A DNA stretch of 64,000 nt from Achromobacter aloeverae (lineage in GTDB: Bacteria > Pseudomonadota > Gammaproteobacteria > Burkholderiales > Burkholderiaceae_B), in assembly GCF_004121055.1 (NCBI RefSeq), contig NZ_PYAL01000008.1:62001-126000 (forward strand), given 5' to 3'. Shown piece by piece: positions 39,958 to 49,663 of this stretch. A program made the position numbers and the translations under genes. Within the stretch, counting starts at the first letter, position 1. Each line of letters starts with the position of its first letter. Below the pieces are notes generated by a model. That model was not told the DNA's origin. It saw only the letters and a program-made list of their open reading frames with translations, and did not search any database.

Positions 39958-40740
39958 ATGGGTTTTCTCGCCGGTAAACGCATTCTCATCACGGGCGTCC
40001 TCTCCAACCGTTCGATCGCCTACGGCATCGCGCGGGCCTGCCATCGAGAAGGGGCCGAACTGGCCTTCACTTATGTCGGCGAACGCTTCAAGGACCGCGT
40101 GAGCGAATTTGCCGCCGAATTCGGCAGCAAGATCGTGCTGGAATGCGACGTGGCCGAAGACGCGCAGATCGCCGCGACGTTCGACGGCCTGGCCCAGCAT
40201 TGGGACGGCCTGGACGGCCTGGTGCACTCCATCGGCTTCGCGCCGCGCGAGGCCATCGCCGGCGACTTCCTGGAAGGCCTGTCGCGCGAGGGCTTCCGCA
40301 TCGCGCACGACATCTCCGCCTATAGCTTCGCCGCCATGGCGAAGGCCGCGCTGCCGCTGATGAAGGGCCGCAACGGCTCGGTGCTGACCCTGACCTACCT
40401 GGGCGCGGAGCGCGTGGTCCCCAACTACAACACCATGGGCCTGGCCAAGGCTTCACTGGAAGCCAGCGTACGCTACCTGGCCACGTCGCTGGGCCCGCAA
40501 GGCATACGCGCCAACGGCATTTCCGCCGGTCCCATCAAGACGCTGGCGGCCAGCGGCATCAAGGACTTCTCGTCCATCCTGAAGTTCGTCGAGGCGAATG
40601 CGCCGCTGCGCCGCAACGTCAGCATCGATGACGTCGGCAACGTCGCCGCCTTCATGCTGTCGGACCTGGCCAACGGCGTGACCGGCGAAATCACCCACGT
40701 CGATGCGGGCTTCTCGACCATCGTGCCGGGCATGGAATAA
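39958..40740 (+). CDS. fabI: Enoyl-[acyl-carrier-protein] reductase (NADH)
   Basis: 260 residues, an SDR-type enoyl reductase. The catalytic Tyr157 and Lys164 ([11 protein letters not shown]) and Tyr147 match the E. coli enzyme offset by one. The N-terminal [15 protein letters not shown] is the FabI cofactor loop. It reduces trans-2-enoyl-ACP in fatty acid elongation and is the target of triclosan. I chose the ATG at 39958 (AAGGA upstream); an in-frame ATG 12 codons earlier adds residues not seen in the family. Confidence 0.96.
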   Translation: MGFLAGKRILITGVLSNRSIAYGIARACHREGAELAFTYVGERFKDRVSEFAAEFGSKIVLECDVAEDAQIAATFDGLAQHWDGLDGLVHSIGFAPREAIAGDFLEGLSREGFRIAHDISAYSFAAMAKAALPLMKGRNGSVLTLTYLGAERVVPNYNTMGLAKASLEASVRYLATSLGPQGIRANGISAGPIKTLAASGIKDFSSILKFVEANAPLRRNVSIDDVGNVAAFMLSDLANGVTGEITHVDAGFSTIVPGME

Positions 40741-40779
40741 GCCGGGGCCGGCCAAGCCGGCCACCGCCTGGCGCCGACG

Positions 40780-41175
40780 TCAAGCCGGCGCCAGCTCCGC
40801 CGACACCTGGATCTCCGTCTGCGTCATCAATTTGTGGACGGGGCAGCGGCCGGCGACATTCAGCAGTTCCTGGCGCTGTTCTTCGGTGAGATCGCCATTG
40901 AGCGTCAGTACGGTCTTCAAGCGATAAACGCCTTTTCTTTCTTCCGAGTCATCGCGCTGGACATCGACATCGATCGACATCAGCGGAATGCCCTTGCGCC
41001 GCGCATACAGCGTGACCGTCAACGCCTTGCACGCGCCCAGCGAGGTATCGAACAGATCATGCGGATCCGGACCGTCGCCTTCCGGCGGCGGCATATCGAT
41101 GGGCAGATCGTGGCTGCTGGCCGTGGCGGTGAATTGCAGGCCCTGCAAGGCGTTCTGGCGGATACGTATGGTCAT
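40780..41175 (-). CDS. OsmC/YhfA-family protein
   Basis: 131 residues. Two conserved Cys are present: LGACKALTVTLYARRKG and AGRCPVHKLM. This is the pattern of OsmC-type peroxiredoxins and the YhfA-like branch, dimeric proteins that may reduce organic hydroperoxides. It is convergent with fabI (39 bp apart). Peroxidase activity is inferred. Confidence 0.9.
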   Translation of the reverse strand: MTIRIRQNALQGLQFTATASSHDLPIDMPPPEGDGPDPHDLFDTSLGACKALTVTLYARRKGIPLMSIDVDVQRDDSEERKGVYRLKTVLTLNGDLTEEQRQELLNVAGRCPVHKLMTQTEIQVSAELAPA

Positions 41176-41355
41176 CGCGGCTCCATGTGGATGAGGGCGG
41201 CCCCGGACAGCGCGGCCGCCGGGATGCTTGTATGGGCATGCCAGGGCACGCCTGGGTATGCCTGGATATGCATCATGGCCTTCATCATACCGGCATGAGG
41301 TCGCCGCCCAGTCGCGCGCGCCGCCCCGCCATCCATGCGCTCCGCCCCGCGGGAA

Positions 41356-42450
41356 TCAATCGGCGTGCAGCCCCATGCTCGCGGTCAGCGTGGAGAAGCG
41401 ATCGATATCGCTGTCTATCAAGGCCTGGAACGTCTGCGGCGAACTGCGTGTGGGACTGAAGCCGAGTTGGCGCAAGTCGTGCTGCACGTCCTCGCGCCGC
41501 ATGATGGCGGATACCGCGGCATTCAGGCGCGCAATCACCGGCGCTGGCGTGGCGGCCGGCGCCAGCAGCCCGTGCCATTGGTCCAGCGTGTAGCCGGGAA
41601 ACCCTTGCTCCGCCACGGTCGGCACGTCCGGCATCAGGTCCGAACGACGCGGCGACGTGACCGCCAGCGCGCGCAGGCGGCCCGCGGCCAGGAAGGGCGC
41701 GGCGCTGGACGCGGTGACGATGCCCATGCCGACCTGGCCCGACAGCACGTCCGTCAGCGCCGGCCCGCAGCCCCGATACGGCACGTGCTGCAAGGCACGT
41801 CCGCTGGCCCGCCGCAGCATCTCCCCGGCCAGATGTTGCGGCGTGCCGTTGCCGCAGGAGGCAAAGGCCAGCTGCGGCACGGCCGCGGGGGGCGCCGTCG
41901 GATCCTGGCGGCCGGCGCTTTCCAGGGCCTGCGCCAGCGTGCGCAGCGGCGAGGCTGCCGGCACCACCAGCACCGAAGGCACGAACGCGACGTTGATCAC
42001 GGCGCGTAGGTCGCGCTTGGGCGAGAACGGCAGGTTACGGTATACGCCGGGGTTGATGGCGTAGGAACTGTTGACCATCAGCAGGGTGTAGCCGTCCGGC
42101 GCCGCCTCGGCGACGGCACGCGCGCCCAGGTTGCCGCTGGCGCCGGGACGGTTCTCGACGATGACGGACTGGCCCAGTTCGCGCTGGAGTTCGGCGCCCA
42201 GGCGGCGCGCCAGCAAGTCCGTGCCGCCCCCCGGCGGAAACGTGACCAGGATGGTGATGGGACGCTTGGGAAAGCTCGCCGCGACGGCCGCGGCGGCCGC
42301 CGCGCCATCCGCCGGTTCGGCCATGCCCAGCCGCAAGGCCCCTAGGGACAAGCCCAGGGCCGCGACGGCGATTGCGCCGGCGGCGCGCAAGCGATTGCGG
42401 ATTGCGGGCGGCGGGCGCCCGCCGTCGACGCGTTCAGGTTCGATGGACAT
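41356..42450 (-). CDS. Bug-family (TctC) tripartite tricarboxylate receptor
   Basis: 364 residues with a hydrophobic signal segment at about 20-45 after a longer than usual polar N-terminus, then TFPPGGGTDLLARRL, VENRPGASGNLG and LQHVPYRGCGPALTDV. The ATG at 42450 is preceded by GAGGAGG. It follows nadC by 11 bp on the same strand, so it may be co-transcribed; a receptor for a pyridine carboxylate such as nicotinate or quinolinate would fit but is speculation. Confidence 0.9.
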   Translation of the reverse strand: MSIEPERVDGGRPPPAIRNRLRAAGAIAVAALGLSLGALRLGMAEPADGAAAAAAVAASFPKRPITILVTFPPGGGTDLLARRLGAELQRELGQSVIVENRPGASGNLGARAVAEAAPDGYTLLMVNSSYAINPGVYRNLPFSPKRDLRAVINVAFVPSVLVVPAASPLRTLAQALESAGRQDPTAPPAAVPQLAFASCGNGTPQHLAGEMLRRASGRALQHVPYRGCGPALTDVLSGQVGMGIVTASSAAPFLAAGRLRALAVTSPRRSDLMPDVPTVAEQGFPGYTLDQWHGLLAPAATPAPVIARLNAAVSAIMRREDVQHDLRQLGFSPTRSSPQTFQALIDSDIDRFSTLTASMGLHAD

Positions 42451-42461
42451 GATGGCCCTCC

Positions 42462-43346
42462 TCAGGCATCCAGGCCGATATCCAGGACGCGCGCGCTGTG
42501 CGTGATCCAGCCGACGGCGATCAGGTCGACGCCCGTGGCCGCGACGTCCGGCGCCGTCTCCGGCGTGATGCGGCCGGACGCTTCGGTCACCGCGCGCCCA
42601 CGGCACATGGCGGTGGCCCGGCGCAATTCGTCCAGGCTCATGTTGTCCAGCAGCACGACCTCCACGCCGAGGGACAACGCTTCATCCAGCTGCGCCAGGG
42701 TGTCGACCTCCAGCTCGATGCGCACCATGTGTCCCACGGCAGCGCGGGCGCGCTCGACGGCATTGCGCACGCCGCCGGCCAGGGCCACATGGTTGTCCTT
42801 GATCAGGACGGCATCGTCCAGGCCATGGCGGTGATTGCTGCCACCGCCCACCCGCACGGCGTACTTCTGCACCGCGCGCAGGCCGGGCATGGTCTTGCGG
42901 GTGCACGTGACGCGCGTGCCATGGGCGCGGATGGCATCCGCGATGCCGGCGGTGGCCGTGGCGACACCGCTGAGATGGCAAAGGAAATTCAGCGCGGTGC
43001 GTTCCGCGGTAAGAATTCCGCGCGCGGGGCCGCGCAGCGTGGCGATATGGCTGCCCGCCTGCAAGCGCGCGCCGTCGCGCAGGACCGGCTGGAAATCGAT
43101 GCGCGCGTCGGTCAGGCGCAATGCCAGCCGCACCAGGTCGAGGCCGGCGAGCACGCCCGGCTGGCGTGCCACCAGACGCAGGTCGGCTTGGGCGTCAGCC
43201 GGCACGATGGCGTCGGTGGTGATATCGCCGGCGCGCCCGAGATCTTCCAACAAGGTCGCGCGGACGAGCGGCTCCAGCATGACATCGGGCAAGGGCGGAA
43301 CGATGGGCAAAAGTGAGGCGGAATCGAGGACAGGGGCGACGGTCAT
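42462..43346 (-). CDS. nadC: Nicotinate-nucleotide pyrophosphorylase (quinolinate phosphoribosyltransferase)
   Basis: 294 residues. Blocks seen: [59 protein letters not shown] and LLDNMS. It makes nicotinate mononucleotide from quinolinate and PRPP. I chose the ATG at 43346; the frame stays open to 43571 but that stretch holds the regulatory boxes. The usual neighbours nadA and nadB are absent. A NadQ-like box begins 6 bases upstream of the start. Confidence 0.95.
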   Translation of the reverse strand: MTVAPVLDSASLLPIVPPLPDVMLEPLVRATLLEDLGRAGDITTDAIVPADAQADLRLVARQPGVLAGLDLVRLALRLTDARIDFQPVLRDGARLQAGSHIATLRGPARGILTAERTALNFLCHLSGVATATAGIADAIRAHGTRVTCTRKTMPGLRAVQKYAVRVGGGSNHRHGLDDAVLIKDNHVALAGGVRNAVERARAAVGHMVRIELEVDTLAQLDEALSLGVEVVLLDNMSLDELRRATAMCRGRAVTEASGRITPETAPDVAATGVDLIAVGWITHSARVLDIGLDA

Positions 43347-43351
43347 GATAT

Positions 43352-43372
43352 TTATGCTCAAGTGGAGTATTA
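43352..43372. promoter_or_regulatory. NadQ-like box A
   Basis: TTATGCTC-N5-GAGTATTA, an 8-5-8 imperfect inverted repeat (two mismatches), 6 bp upstream of the nadC start. Same layout as box B. Confidence 0.6.
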
Positions 43373-43552
43373 ATAGTCCGAAAAAAATCGCGTGTAGATC
43401 GTTGCGTGATTTGGATAGACAGCGGCCGGGATCCGGTTTCGAGGAGGCGTCGGTCTCCACGCCGGCGTCATGCCTGTGCTGGAACCGTGGGAAGCCCGGG
43501 AAACAATGACCGCTGGCGTCTATGTCTCGGTATCTGGATAGCGTGCCTGAAT

Positions 43553-43573
43553 TTATGCTTTTTTTGAGCATAA
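43553..43573. promoter_or_regulatory. NadQ-like box B
   Basis: TTATGCTT-TTTTT-GAGCATAA, a nearly perfect 8-5-8 inverted repeat, about 205 bp upstream of nadC. The shared TTATGCTC/GAGCATAA consensus agrees with my memory of NadQ sites; the nadQ gene lies 159 bp away. Confidence 0.65.
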
Positions 43574-43731
43574 GTCCGGCATCATGGTTTTGTCAACGCC
43601 GATTCCGGAAGCCGGCCATATCAACGGAAACAGACAGGGCCAGCGTAACAGGCAGGATCAGCGGGATGGCGGATGGATGCCGGCCGGCGCATCGCCCTGC
43701 CCGCCCGCCGGAGTCGCACGCTCCGCCGACG

Positions 43732-44673
43732 TCAGACCGGATGCAGTTCGCGGGCCAGCGGCAGCTTGCTGCCGGAAATCGCCCGCTCCAGCAGCACGTC
43801 GCGGCGGAAACGGAAAAGCTTGGCGGGACGACCGGCGGCGCCGCTGGCCATGGCGCCGGTTTCCTCGACCAGGGCCTGCTGCTCGATGAGGCGGCGGAAA
43901 TTCTGCTTGTGCAATCCGCGTCCCGCCAGGGCTTCCACGGCCTGCTGCAATTGCAGCAAGGTGAATTCGGCCGGCATCAGTTCGAAGACCACGGGCCGGT
44001 ACTTGATCTTGGCGCGCAGGCGCGCGATGCCGGTGGCGAGAATGCGCCTGTGGTCGTGCCGCATGGGCGTACCCGGCAGCGGCGCGACTGGTGGCAACGG
44101 CGGCAGGCCGGCCACGCCATGGGCTTCCGGGACCAGGCCCACTTCGTAGAGCAGCTCGTAGCGCTGCAAGACCATGTCCTCGTTCCAGGCGCCCCCATGC
44201 AGGCCAAAACTGATTGCCGCGCGGTCGGCGCGCCGCTGGCGCATGGCGGCATCGTCGGCCAGGTCCACCCAGGCGGCCAGGCGCGGCTCGATCGCCTCCG
44301 CCATCAGCGCCCCCGGCCCTTGCCGGCGATCTTCCCAGGGGAAATAGCGATACCAGCTTTGCCATCCCACGCTGGCCACGCCGGTTTCCGCCGGTTCGCG
44401 CGTCAGGCCCAGGTAACTCACCGAAATGACCTGGGCGCCATCCTGGTCCGAGCGGTCCCGGTCGGCAAAGGTGTAGAGTTGTTCGACATAACCCAGGGGA
44501 TGGTGGGTCTGGGTTTCTACCCACGCGCGCAAGCCAGCCTGCAGCGAACGATGGTTGGACTCGAAGGGCCCCGCCGGCAACGCGCGTGCGTCGTCCGTGG
44601 TCAGCACACGGGGCTGGCCATCGGTCACCGCGGCGAGCACGGCGACGAGTTCGGCGGCAACGGGGTTTTCCAT
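43732..44673 (-). CDS. nadQ: NadQ-type NAD biosynthesis regulator (COG4111)
   Basis: 313 residues. The Nudix-like N-terminal domain includes QLYTFADRDR and VISVSYLGLTR but lacks a complete Nudix catalytic box, as in ligand-sensing NrtR/NadQ proteins. The C-terminal winged helix has AEFTLLQLQQAVEALAGR, NFRRLIEQQ and GRPAKLFRFRRDV. NadQ regulates NAD synthesis genes in alpha- and some betaproteobacteria. nadC with two matching boxes lies just downstream. I chose the ATG at 44673 (MENPVAAELV). Confidence 0.85.
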   Translation of the reverse strand: MENPVAAELVAVLAAVTDGQPRVLTTDDARALPAGPFESNHRSLQAGLRAWVETQTHHPLGYVEQLYTFADRDRSDQDGAQVISVSYLGLTREPAETGVASVGWQSWYRYFPWEDRRQGPGALMAEAIEPRLAAWVDLADDAAMRQRRADRAAISFGLHGGAWNEDMVLQRYELLYEVGLVPEAHGVAGLPPLPPVAPLPGTPMRHDHRRILATGIARLRAKIKYRPVVFELMPAEFTLLQLQQAVEALAGRGLHKQNFRRLIEQQALVEETGAMASGAAGRPAKLFRFRRDVLLERAISGSKLPLARELHPV

Positions 44674-44900
44674 CGGCGGGTACAGGGTGAGCGCCGGCCA
44701 AGCCGGCGTGCCGGAATTATACGGGGCCGGATATGTCCTGGCGTAAGGCAGGTCTGCGTCCACGGTGCCAGCTCACTGTTCCAGCTCCAGGAACGCAGTT
44801 AACGGGCGCCCCCCCTTTTTTCCATGCCGCGCCCTCGGCGATGATTGAAAGCCTGACCGGCCGCATCCGGCGGCCGTCCCCGACACAGCGAGGTGGATAC

Positions 44901-45929
44901 ATGGAATATCGACACTTGGGCGCATCCGGCTTTACGGTGCCCGTACTCAGCTTCGGAACCGGCACGTTCGGCGGCAAAGGCGAGTTCTTCCAGGCCTGGG
45001 GGCAGACCGACGTCGCGGAAGCGCGCCGCCTGATCGACATCTGCCTGGAAGCGGGGGTGACAATGTTCGACACGGCGGATATCTATTCGCGCGGCGCGTC
45101 CGAAGAGGTCCTGGGCGAAGCGATCAAGGGACGCCGGGACCAGGTCATCCTGTCGACCAAGGCAACCTTCCGTTTCGACGACACCCCGAACAATGTGGGA
45201 TCGTCGCGCTTCCATTTGATACGCGCGGTCGAAAACTCGCTCAAGCGCCTGGGCACCGACTACATAGACCTGTTCCAGCTGCACGGCTTCGACGCCAGGA
45301 CCCCCGTGGAGGAAGTCCTGTCGACGCTGGATACGCTGGTGCGCGCCGGCAAGATCCGCTACACGGGCGTATCCAATTTCTCCGGGTGGCATCTGATGAA
45401 GTCGCAGGCGACGGCCGACCGCTACGGCTATCCGCGCTACGTGGCCAACCAGACCTATTACTCGCTCATCGGGCGCGATTATGAATGGGAACTGATGCCG
45501 CTGGGCCTGGACCAGGGGGTGGGCGCGGTGGTGTGGAGTCCGCTGGGTTGGGGTCGGCTCACCGGCAAGATCCGGCGCGGCCAGCCGCTGCCGGCCAACA
45601 GCCGTCTGCACAAGACGGCCCACCTGGGGCCGCAGATGGCGGAGGAATATCTCTTTCGCGTCGTCGATGCACTGGACGAGGTCGCCCAGGAAACCGGCAA
45701 GACGGTCCCGCAGATCGCGCTGAACTGGCTGCTGCAACGGCCGACGGTCAGCACGGTGCTGATCGGGGCGCGCGATGAAGCCCAGTTGCGGGCGAACCTG
45801 GGCGCCGTAGGCTGGAACCTGACGGCCGACCAAGTGGCGAAGCTGGACGCCGCGAGCAAGGTGGACCGCCCATACCCTTATTGGCATCAGCAAGGTTTTG
45901 CGGAACGCAATCCCGCGCCTACGGAATAA
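44901..45929 (+). CDS. Aldo/keto reductase
   Basis: 342 residues of the AKR (beta/alpha)8 family, probably the tas/YajO-like AKR group. The tetrad is visible: Asp and Tyr in FDTADIYS, Lys in LSTKAT and His in LFQLHG. The C-terminal part has the NADPH-binding VLIGARDEAQLRANL. The ATG at 44901 follows GAGGTG by 7 bases; frame is open upstream but without a good start. The substrate is unknown. It stands alone, divergent from nadQ. Confidence 0.93.
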   Translation: MEYRHLGASGFTVPVLSFGTGTFGGKGEFFQAWGQTDVAEARRLIDICLEAGVTMFDTADIYSRGASEEVLGEAIKGRRDQVILSTKATFRFDDTPNNVGSSRFHLIRAVENSLKRLGTDYIDLFQLHGFDARTPVEEVLSTLDTLVRAGKIRYTGVSNFSGWHLMKSQATADRYGYPRYVANQTYYSLIGRDYEWELMPLGLDQGVGAVVWSPLGWGRLTGKIRRGQPLPANSRLHKTAHLGPQMAEEYLFRVVDALDEVAQETGKTVPQIALNWLLQRPTVSTVLIGARDEAQLRANLGAVGWNLTADQVAKLDAASKVDRPYPYWHQQGFAERNPAPTE

Positions 45930-45973
45930 GGGCACCGGGGCGCGGCGGGGTGTGGCGCTCTGGCGCGCCAGCA

Positions 45974-46021
45974 CGCAATCGCAGGCATGCAATCGAGGCA
46001 TGCAATCGCAGGCATGCAATC
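45974..46021. repeat. Short 13-14 bp tandem repeat
   Basis: Three and a half copies of GCAGGCATGCAATC, one shortened to GAGGCATGCAATC, just past the aldo/keto reductase gene. Each unit contains the palindrome GCATGC. Role unknown; slippage-type array. Confidence 0.8.
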
Positions 46022-46130
46022 GTTTGCTATTTTTACACACAATATTTGTTTACTTTTATTAGCAAACTTGTTGAGGCGCGACGATTGAAATAATTAATTA
46101 ACTTAACTACTATCCCTACACCCCAGTAGT
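46022..46130. promoter_or_regulatory. AT-rich region with long-spaced inverted repeat
   Basis: About 110 bp of strongly AT-rich sequence in a GC-rich chromosome, upstream of the histidine kinase gene. An exact 8-bp inverted repeat, GTTTGCTA (46022-46029) and TAGCAAAC (46060-46067), brackets 30 bases. Further on is TTAATTAA. It probably contains the kinase promoter and a regulator site; which regulator cannot be said. Confidence 0.5.
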
Positions 46131-46204
46131 GGCCAGTTGCAATTGGCACCGGTAGCGCGACCGCGCCGCGCAGTCCCGGCCCCCCCGGGCCGTGCTGGAC
46201 CACC

Positions 46205-48541
46205 ATGCGACTCAAAGCGATCCTCGCCAGGCTGGCGTTCCTGCTGTCAGTACTTTTGGCCACGACGACCGCCTGGGCTGGGGACCTGCGTTTAAGCGCC
46301 GCGCCGGACCGCCCCCTGGACCTGAAGCCGTACATCGACGTCTATGACGATATGTCGGGACGGCTGCGGCTGCCCGATGTACTGGCCCTGATGCGGTCTT
46401 CCCCCCGCGTCTTCCAGCACAGCAGCCACGACCCGCGCTCCCCGCCCGCGCAGGCCATCCGCTGGATGGCGATCGCCCTGCACAACGACGCCGACGTCCC
46501 CCTGCGGTTGGCGTTGATCCCCGCGGCTACCGACACCGACGAGGTGGAAGTCAACGTGGACCTTGACGGTGCCTGGACGCAAACGCGCTTCGGCAGCGCC
46601 CTGCCCTTGGAACAGCGAACCAACGCCGACGACGCCACCAGCACCCGTTTCGTCCTGGAGCCCGGCGCCCAGGCCCGTGTCTTCATAAGCGTGCGCAATG
46701 CCTTGCCCAGCCCCATCATGCCCATGCTGGAATCGGCCGAGCGCCATGCGCGGATCAAGTCCGCAAGCCTGGCCTGGGATGCCGCGCTGATCGGTGGACT
46801 GGCCGCGCTGGCCTGGTGCGCGTTCCTGATAGGCTGCATCACGCAACGCCTGCCCTATGTGTACCTGGGCCTGCTGGCCGCCACGGAAGCACTGTACGAA
46901 GCGGCCATCCGCGGCCAGGCCCAGGCCATGTTCTGGCCCGACGCCGCCGGCTGGGGCAGCCGCGCGGAATTGGTCCTGGGCAGCATCTGCATCGTGCTGT
47001 TCATCCTGTTCCTGCGCAGCGTGGCGCGCCGCGACCCCTTGCTGGCGGGCGGGCTGCTGGCGGTGGACATGGTGCTGGCCCTGCTGACCGGCCTGCTGGT
47101 AGCGTCTTGGACCACGGATCTTTACACGGTGTCGGTGCTGCTGACCGCCATCGGCGCGGTAGTGAGCGCCAGCCTGCTCGCCGTGACGCCCTTCCTGCCG
47201 CGCCGCGCGCTGCCCACGGCACGCCTGCTGGGTATCGCCGCCGCGCTGCTGCTATGCCATACCTTGCTGCATACGGCCAGCCTGCGCAGCCTGCAGGCGG
47301 TTCTCTCGCCCTATCCCGAGCTCGGGATAAACACGATGTCGGCCTTGCTGCTGCTGGCGCTGGGATCCACGCTGGCCATGCTCGCCGCCTGGACCAACCG
47401 GCTGCCCCGGCGCGGCAGCGCGGCGGCGATCATGGGACCGCATGAACGCGCCAGGCTGCGCATGCAAGTACAAATGCAGACCGCCGCGCTGGACGAGGCG
47501 CTGCAGCAGGCCACGCAAAAGAGCCGCCAGCAGGACCAACTGCTGGGGTATATCAGCCACGACCTGCGTGCGCCGCTGGCTACCATCGCCAATTACATGC
47601 GCCTGGTGCGCGAGGCCGCCACGCCGGAACAGCAATCCCACCTGGACGTCATCGAGCGCAGCCTGGGCCATCAATTCCAGCTGGTGGACGAAGTACTGGC
47701 ATTCGCCCGCGGCCGGACCCAGCCGCTGGAACTGGTGCCGGCGCCGGCGTCGCCGACCCAGCTGCTGAGCGAGGTCATCGGCAATGCCGTGGCCTTCTGT
47801 GCCGCCAAGCGCAACGCCTTCCATTTCCTGCCGCCCGCCAGCCTGCCCGTCAGCATCATGGTCGATGCGGTCAGGCTGCGGCAGGCGCTCTTGAATCTCC
47901 TGGACAATGCGGCCAAGTTCACCGAGGACGGCCGGGTATCCCTCTGCGTCACCACGCTAAGGCGCGACGACCGCTGGATCCTGGAATTCATGGTGGCTGA
48001 CAACGGTCCGGGCGTACCGCTGGAACGCCAGGCGGAAATCTTCAGCGCCTTCAAGCAGCTGCGCAACGAGCACGGCGGCGTGGGCCTGGGCCTGTTCATC
48101 GCGGAGCACATCGTGCGCGCAATGGGCGGCCAGCTTGCCTTGTCCAGCATTCCCGGCGACGGCGCGCGATTCAGCTTCAGCATCGACGTGCCGGGCGTCG
48201 ACCAGACCCTCGTATCCATGTCTCCGGTCAGCGTGGCGCCGCCGCCCCGCTTCCTCGAAGCCGCGCTGACCTTGCCGCCGGCGGCGACACGGCAGGCGCT
48301 GGCGCGGCTGGCGCGCGACGGCGAGGTCAGTGAATTGCATGCCTGGCTGAAGCGGACACGCGACAAGCATCCGGAATGCGGCGCCTTCATCCAGCGCGTC
48401 CATGGCGCCCTGGAAGAGCTGGACCTGGCCACCATCGAACACCTGGCGCGCGCATCCTACGATACGTCCTACGCCAACACCGCGATAGCCGCGCCGGCGA
48501 CACCGCCGCGTCCCAGGCGACGCCAGCGCACCCGCGCCTAG
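46205..48541 (+). CDS. 7TMR-DISM sensor histidine kinase
   Basis: 778 residues. A signal peptide (cleavage near AWAGD) precedes a periplasmic DISMED2-like domain (about 30-185), seven membrane helices (about 190-400), a short coiled coil and a HisKA domain with His452 in YISHDLRAPLA. The HATPase follows (LLNLLDNAAKF, ADNGPGVP, GVGLGLFIAEHIV). The last 100 residues form a helical tail seen in similar kinases (HAWLKRTRDKHPECGAF). No receiver is fused and no response regulator is adjacent. It is convergent with cheB (37 bp between stops). Confidence 0.9.
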   Translation: MRLKAILARLAFLLSVLLATTTAWAGDLRLSAAPDRPLDLKPYIDVYDDMSGRLRLPDVLALMRSSPRVFQHSSHDPRSPPAQAIRWMAIALHNDADVPLRLALIPAATDTDEVEVNVDLDGAWTQTRFGSALPLEQRTNADDATSTRFVLEPGAQARVFISVRNALPSPIMPMLESAERHARIKSASLAWDAALIGGLAALAWCAFLIGCITQRLPYVYLGLLAATEALYEAAIRGQAQAMFWPDAAGWGSRAELVLGSICIVLFILFLRSVARRDPLLAGGLLAVDMVLALLTGLLVASWTTDLYTVSVLLTAIGAVVSASLLAVTPFLPRRALPTARLLGIAAALLLCHTLLHTASLRSLQAVLSPYPELGINTMSALLLLALGSTLAMLAAWTNRLPRRGSAAAIMGPHERARLRMQVQMQTAALDEALQQATQKSRQQDQLLGYISHDLRAPLATIANYMRLVREAATPEQQSHLDVIERSLGHQFQLVDEVLAFARGRTQPLELVPAPASPTQLLSEVIGNAVAFCAAKRNAFHFLPPASLPVSIMVDAVRLRQALLNLLDNAAKFTEDGRVSLCVTTLRRDDRWILEFMVADNGPGVPLERQAEIFSAFKQLRNEHGGVGLGLFIAEHIVRAMGGQLALSSIPGDGARFSFSIDVPGVDQTLVSMSPVSVAPPPRFLEAALTLPPAATRQALARLARDGEVSELHAWLKRTRDKHPECGAFIQRVHGALEELDLATIEHLARASYDTSYANTAIAAPATPPRPRRRQRTRA

Positions 48542-48578
48542 CGCCGCGGACTGCCGTGGCGGGGCGGCGTGGTCCGGC

Positions 48579-49649
48579 CTAGCGTCCGGCCACGGCCTGG
48601 ATTTCCCGGCCTATCGCCGCCAGGGCCACGGTGCGCTCCACGGCGCCGCGCTTGATGGCCTCCTTCGGCATGCCGAACACCACGCAGCTCTCCTCGTCCT
48701 GCGCCAACGTGCGCGCGCCGGCGCTGCGCATTTCAAGCAGGCCGGCCGCGCCGTCGTCGCCCATCCCGGTCATGATGATGCCCAGGGCATTGGCGCCGGC
48801 GCTGCGCGCGACCGAACGGAACAGCACGTCGACCGACGGTCGATGGCGGTTGACCAGCGGACCGTCCAGCACATCGACGTAGTACTGCGCGCCGCTGCGC
48901 TTGAGCACCATGTGGCGCCCTCCCGGCGCGATCAGCGCGCAACCGGGCGCGACCCGGTCCCCTGATCGTGCTTCCTTCACGCTGATGCGGCACACGCCGT
49001 CGAGCCGCGCGGCGAACGCCGCGGTGAATTTCTCCGGCATGTGCTGCACGATGACCAGGCCGGGGCACACCCGCGGCAGGCTGGTCAGCACCTCCTCCAG
49101 CGCCTGCGTGCCGCCGGTGGAGGTACCGATGGCGACAACCCGCTCGGTGGTCTGCGCCATGGCGCGCGCCTGCGGCGGCGGCCGCACGGCGTCCGCGCTG
49201 AGCTTCGGCGCCGGCGGCGCGCCACCGCCCGGCCGCACCCGGGCCCGGGCGGCGCTGCGCACGGTGGCGATCAACTCGTTGGCGGCTTCCACCAGGAATT
49301 GCCGCAGGCCCAGCTTGGGCTTGGTGACGACGGCTACCGCGCCCACGGCCAACGCCTCGATCGAGGTGCGCGCCCCTTTTTCAGTCAACGTCGAACAGAT
49401 CACCACGGGCGTGGGGCGTTCCTGCATCAACAGGCGCAGGAACGTCAGGCCGTCCATGCGCGGCATTTCGATGTCGAGCACGATGACGTCGGGCCACGCC
49501 TGTCCCGCCTGCCTGAGGCGGTCGATGGCGAGCAACGGGTCCGCCACCGCATGGCTGACGGCGATATCGGGCGCATCGTTCAGCACGCTGGCGAGCACCT
49601 GGCGCACGACGGCGGAATCGTCGATGACCATGACGTTGAGGGTAGGCAT
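48579..49649 (-). CDS. cheB: Chemotaxis protein-glutamate methylesterase
   Basis: 356 residues. The receiver domain has the phospho-acceptor Asp59 ([13 protein letters not shown]). A linker of about 40 residues leads to the methylesterase with the catalytic Ser, His and Asp in [19 protein letters not shown] and MTGMGDDGA. It demethylates and deamidates receptors. The ATG at 49649 follows cheD by 14 bp; frame further up is antisense-like shadow. Last gene of the operon. Confidence 0.95.
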   Translation of the reverse strand: MPTLNVMVIDDSAVVRQVLASVLNDAPDIAVSHAVADPLLAIDRLRQAGQAWPDVIVLDIEMPRMDGLTFLRLLMQERPTPVVICSTLTEKGARTSIEALAVGAVAVVTKPKLGLRQFLVEAANELIATVRSAARARVRPGGGAPPAPKLSADAVRPPPQARAMAQTTERVVAIGTSTGGTQALEEVLTSLPRVCPGLVIVQHMPEKFTAAFAARLDGVCRISVKEARSGDRVAPGCALIAPGGRHMVLKRSGAQYYVDVLDGPLVNRHRPSVDVLFRSVARSAGANALGIIMTGMGDDGAAGLLEMRSAGARTLAQDEESCVVFGMPKEAIKRGAVERTVALAAIGREIQAVAGR

Positions 49650-49663
49650 GACTGTACTGGGTC

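Larger units (their letters stand above)
43347..43731. other. nadC upstream region with NadQ-like boxes
   Basis: 385 bp between nadC and nadQ, less GC-rich than the surroundings. It holds two 21-bp boxes of the same design and no recognisable gene; an open nadC-frame extension here (to 43571) is judged non-coding. Confidence 0.6.

Noticed and set aside
40768-40794. CTGGCGCC / GGCGCCAG hairpin between fabI and the OsmC gene as a terminator
   Set aside because: No T run on either side and it overlaps the last OsmC codons.
43347-43571. 75-codon N-terminal extension of nadC
   Set aside because: It translates through the two NadQ-like boxes and has no family match.
45974-46021. CRISPR-like repeat array
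   Set aside because: Units are 13-14 bp with no spacers and no cas genes; a simple tandem repeat.
46140-46165. Sigma-54 promoter TGGCAC before the kinase gene
   Set aside because: The -12 element is GCGC rather than TTGC, so the consensus fails.
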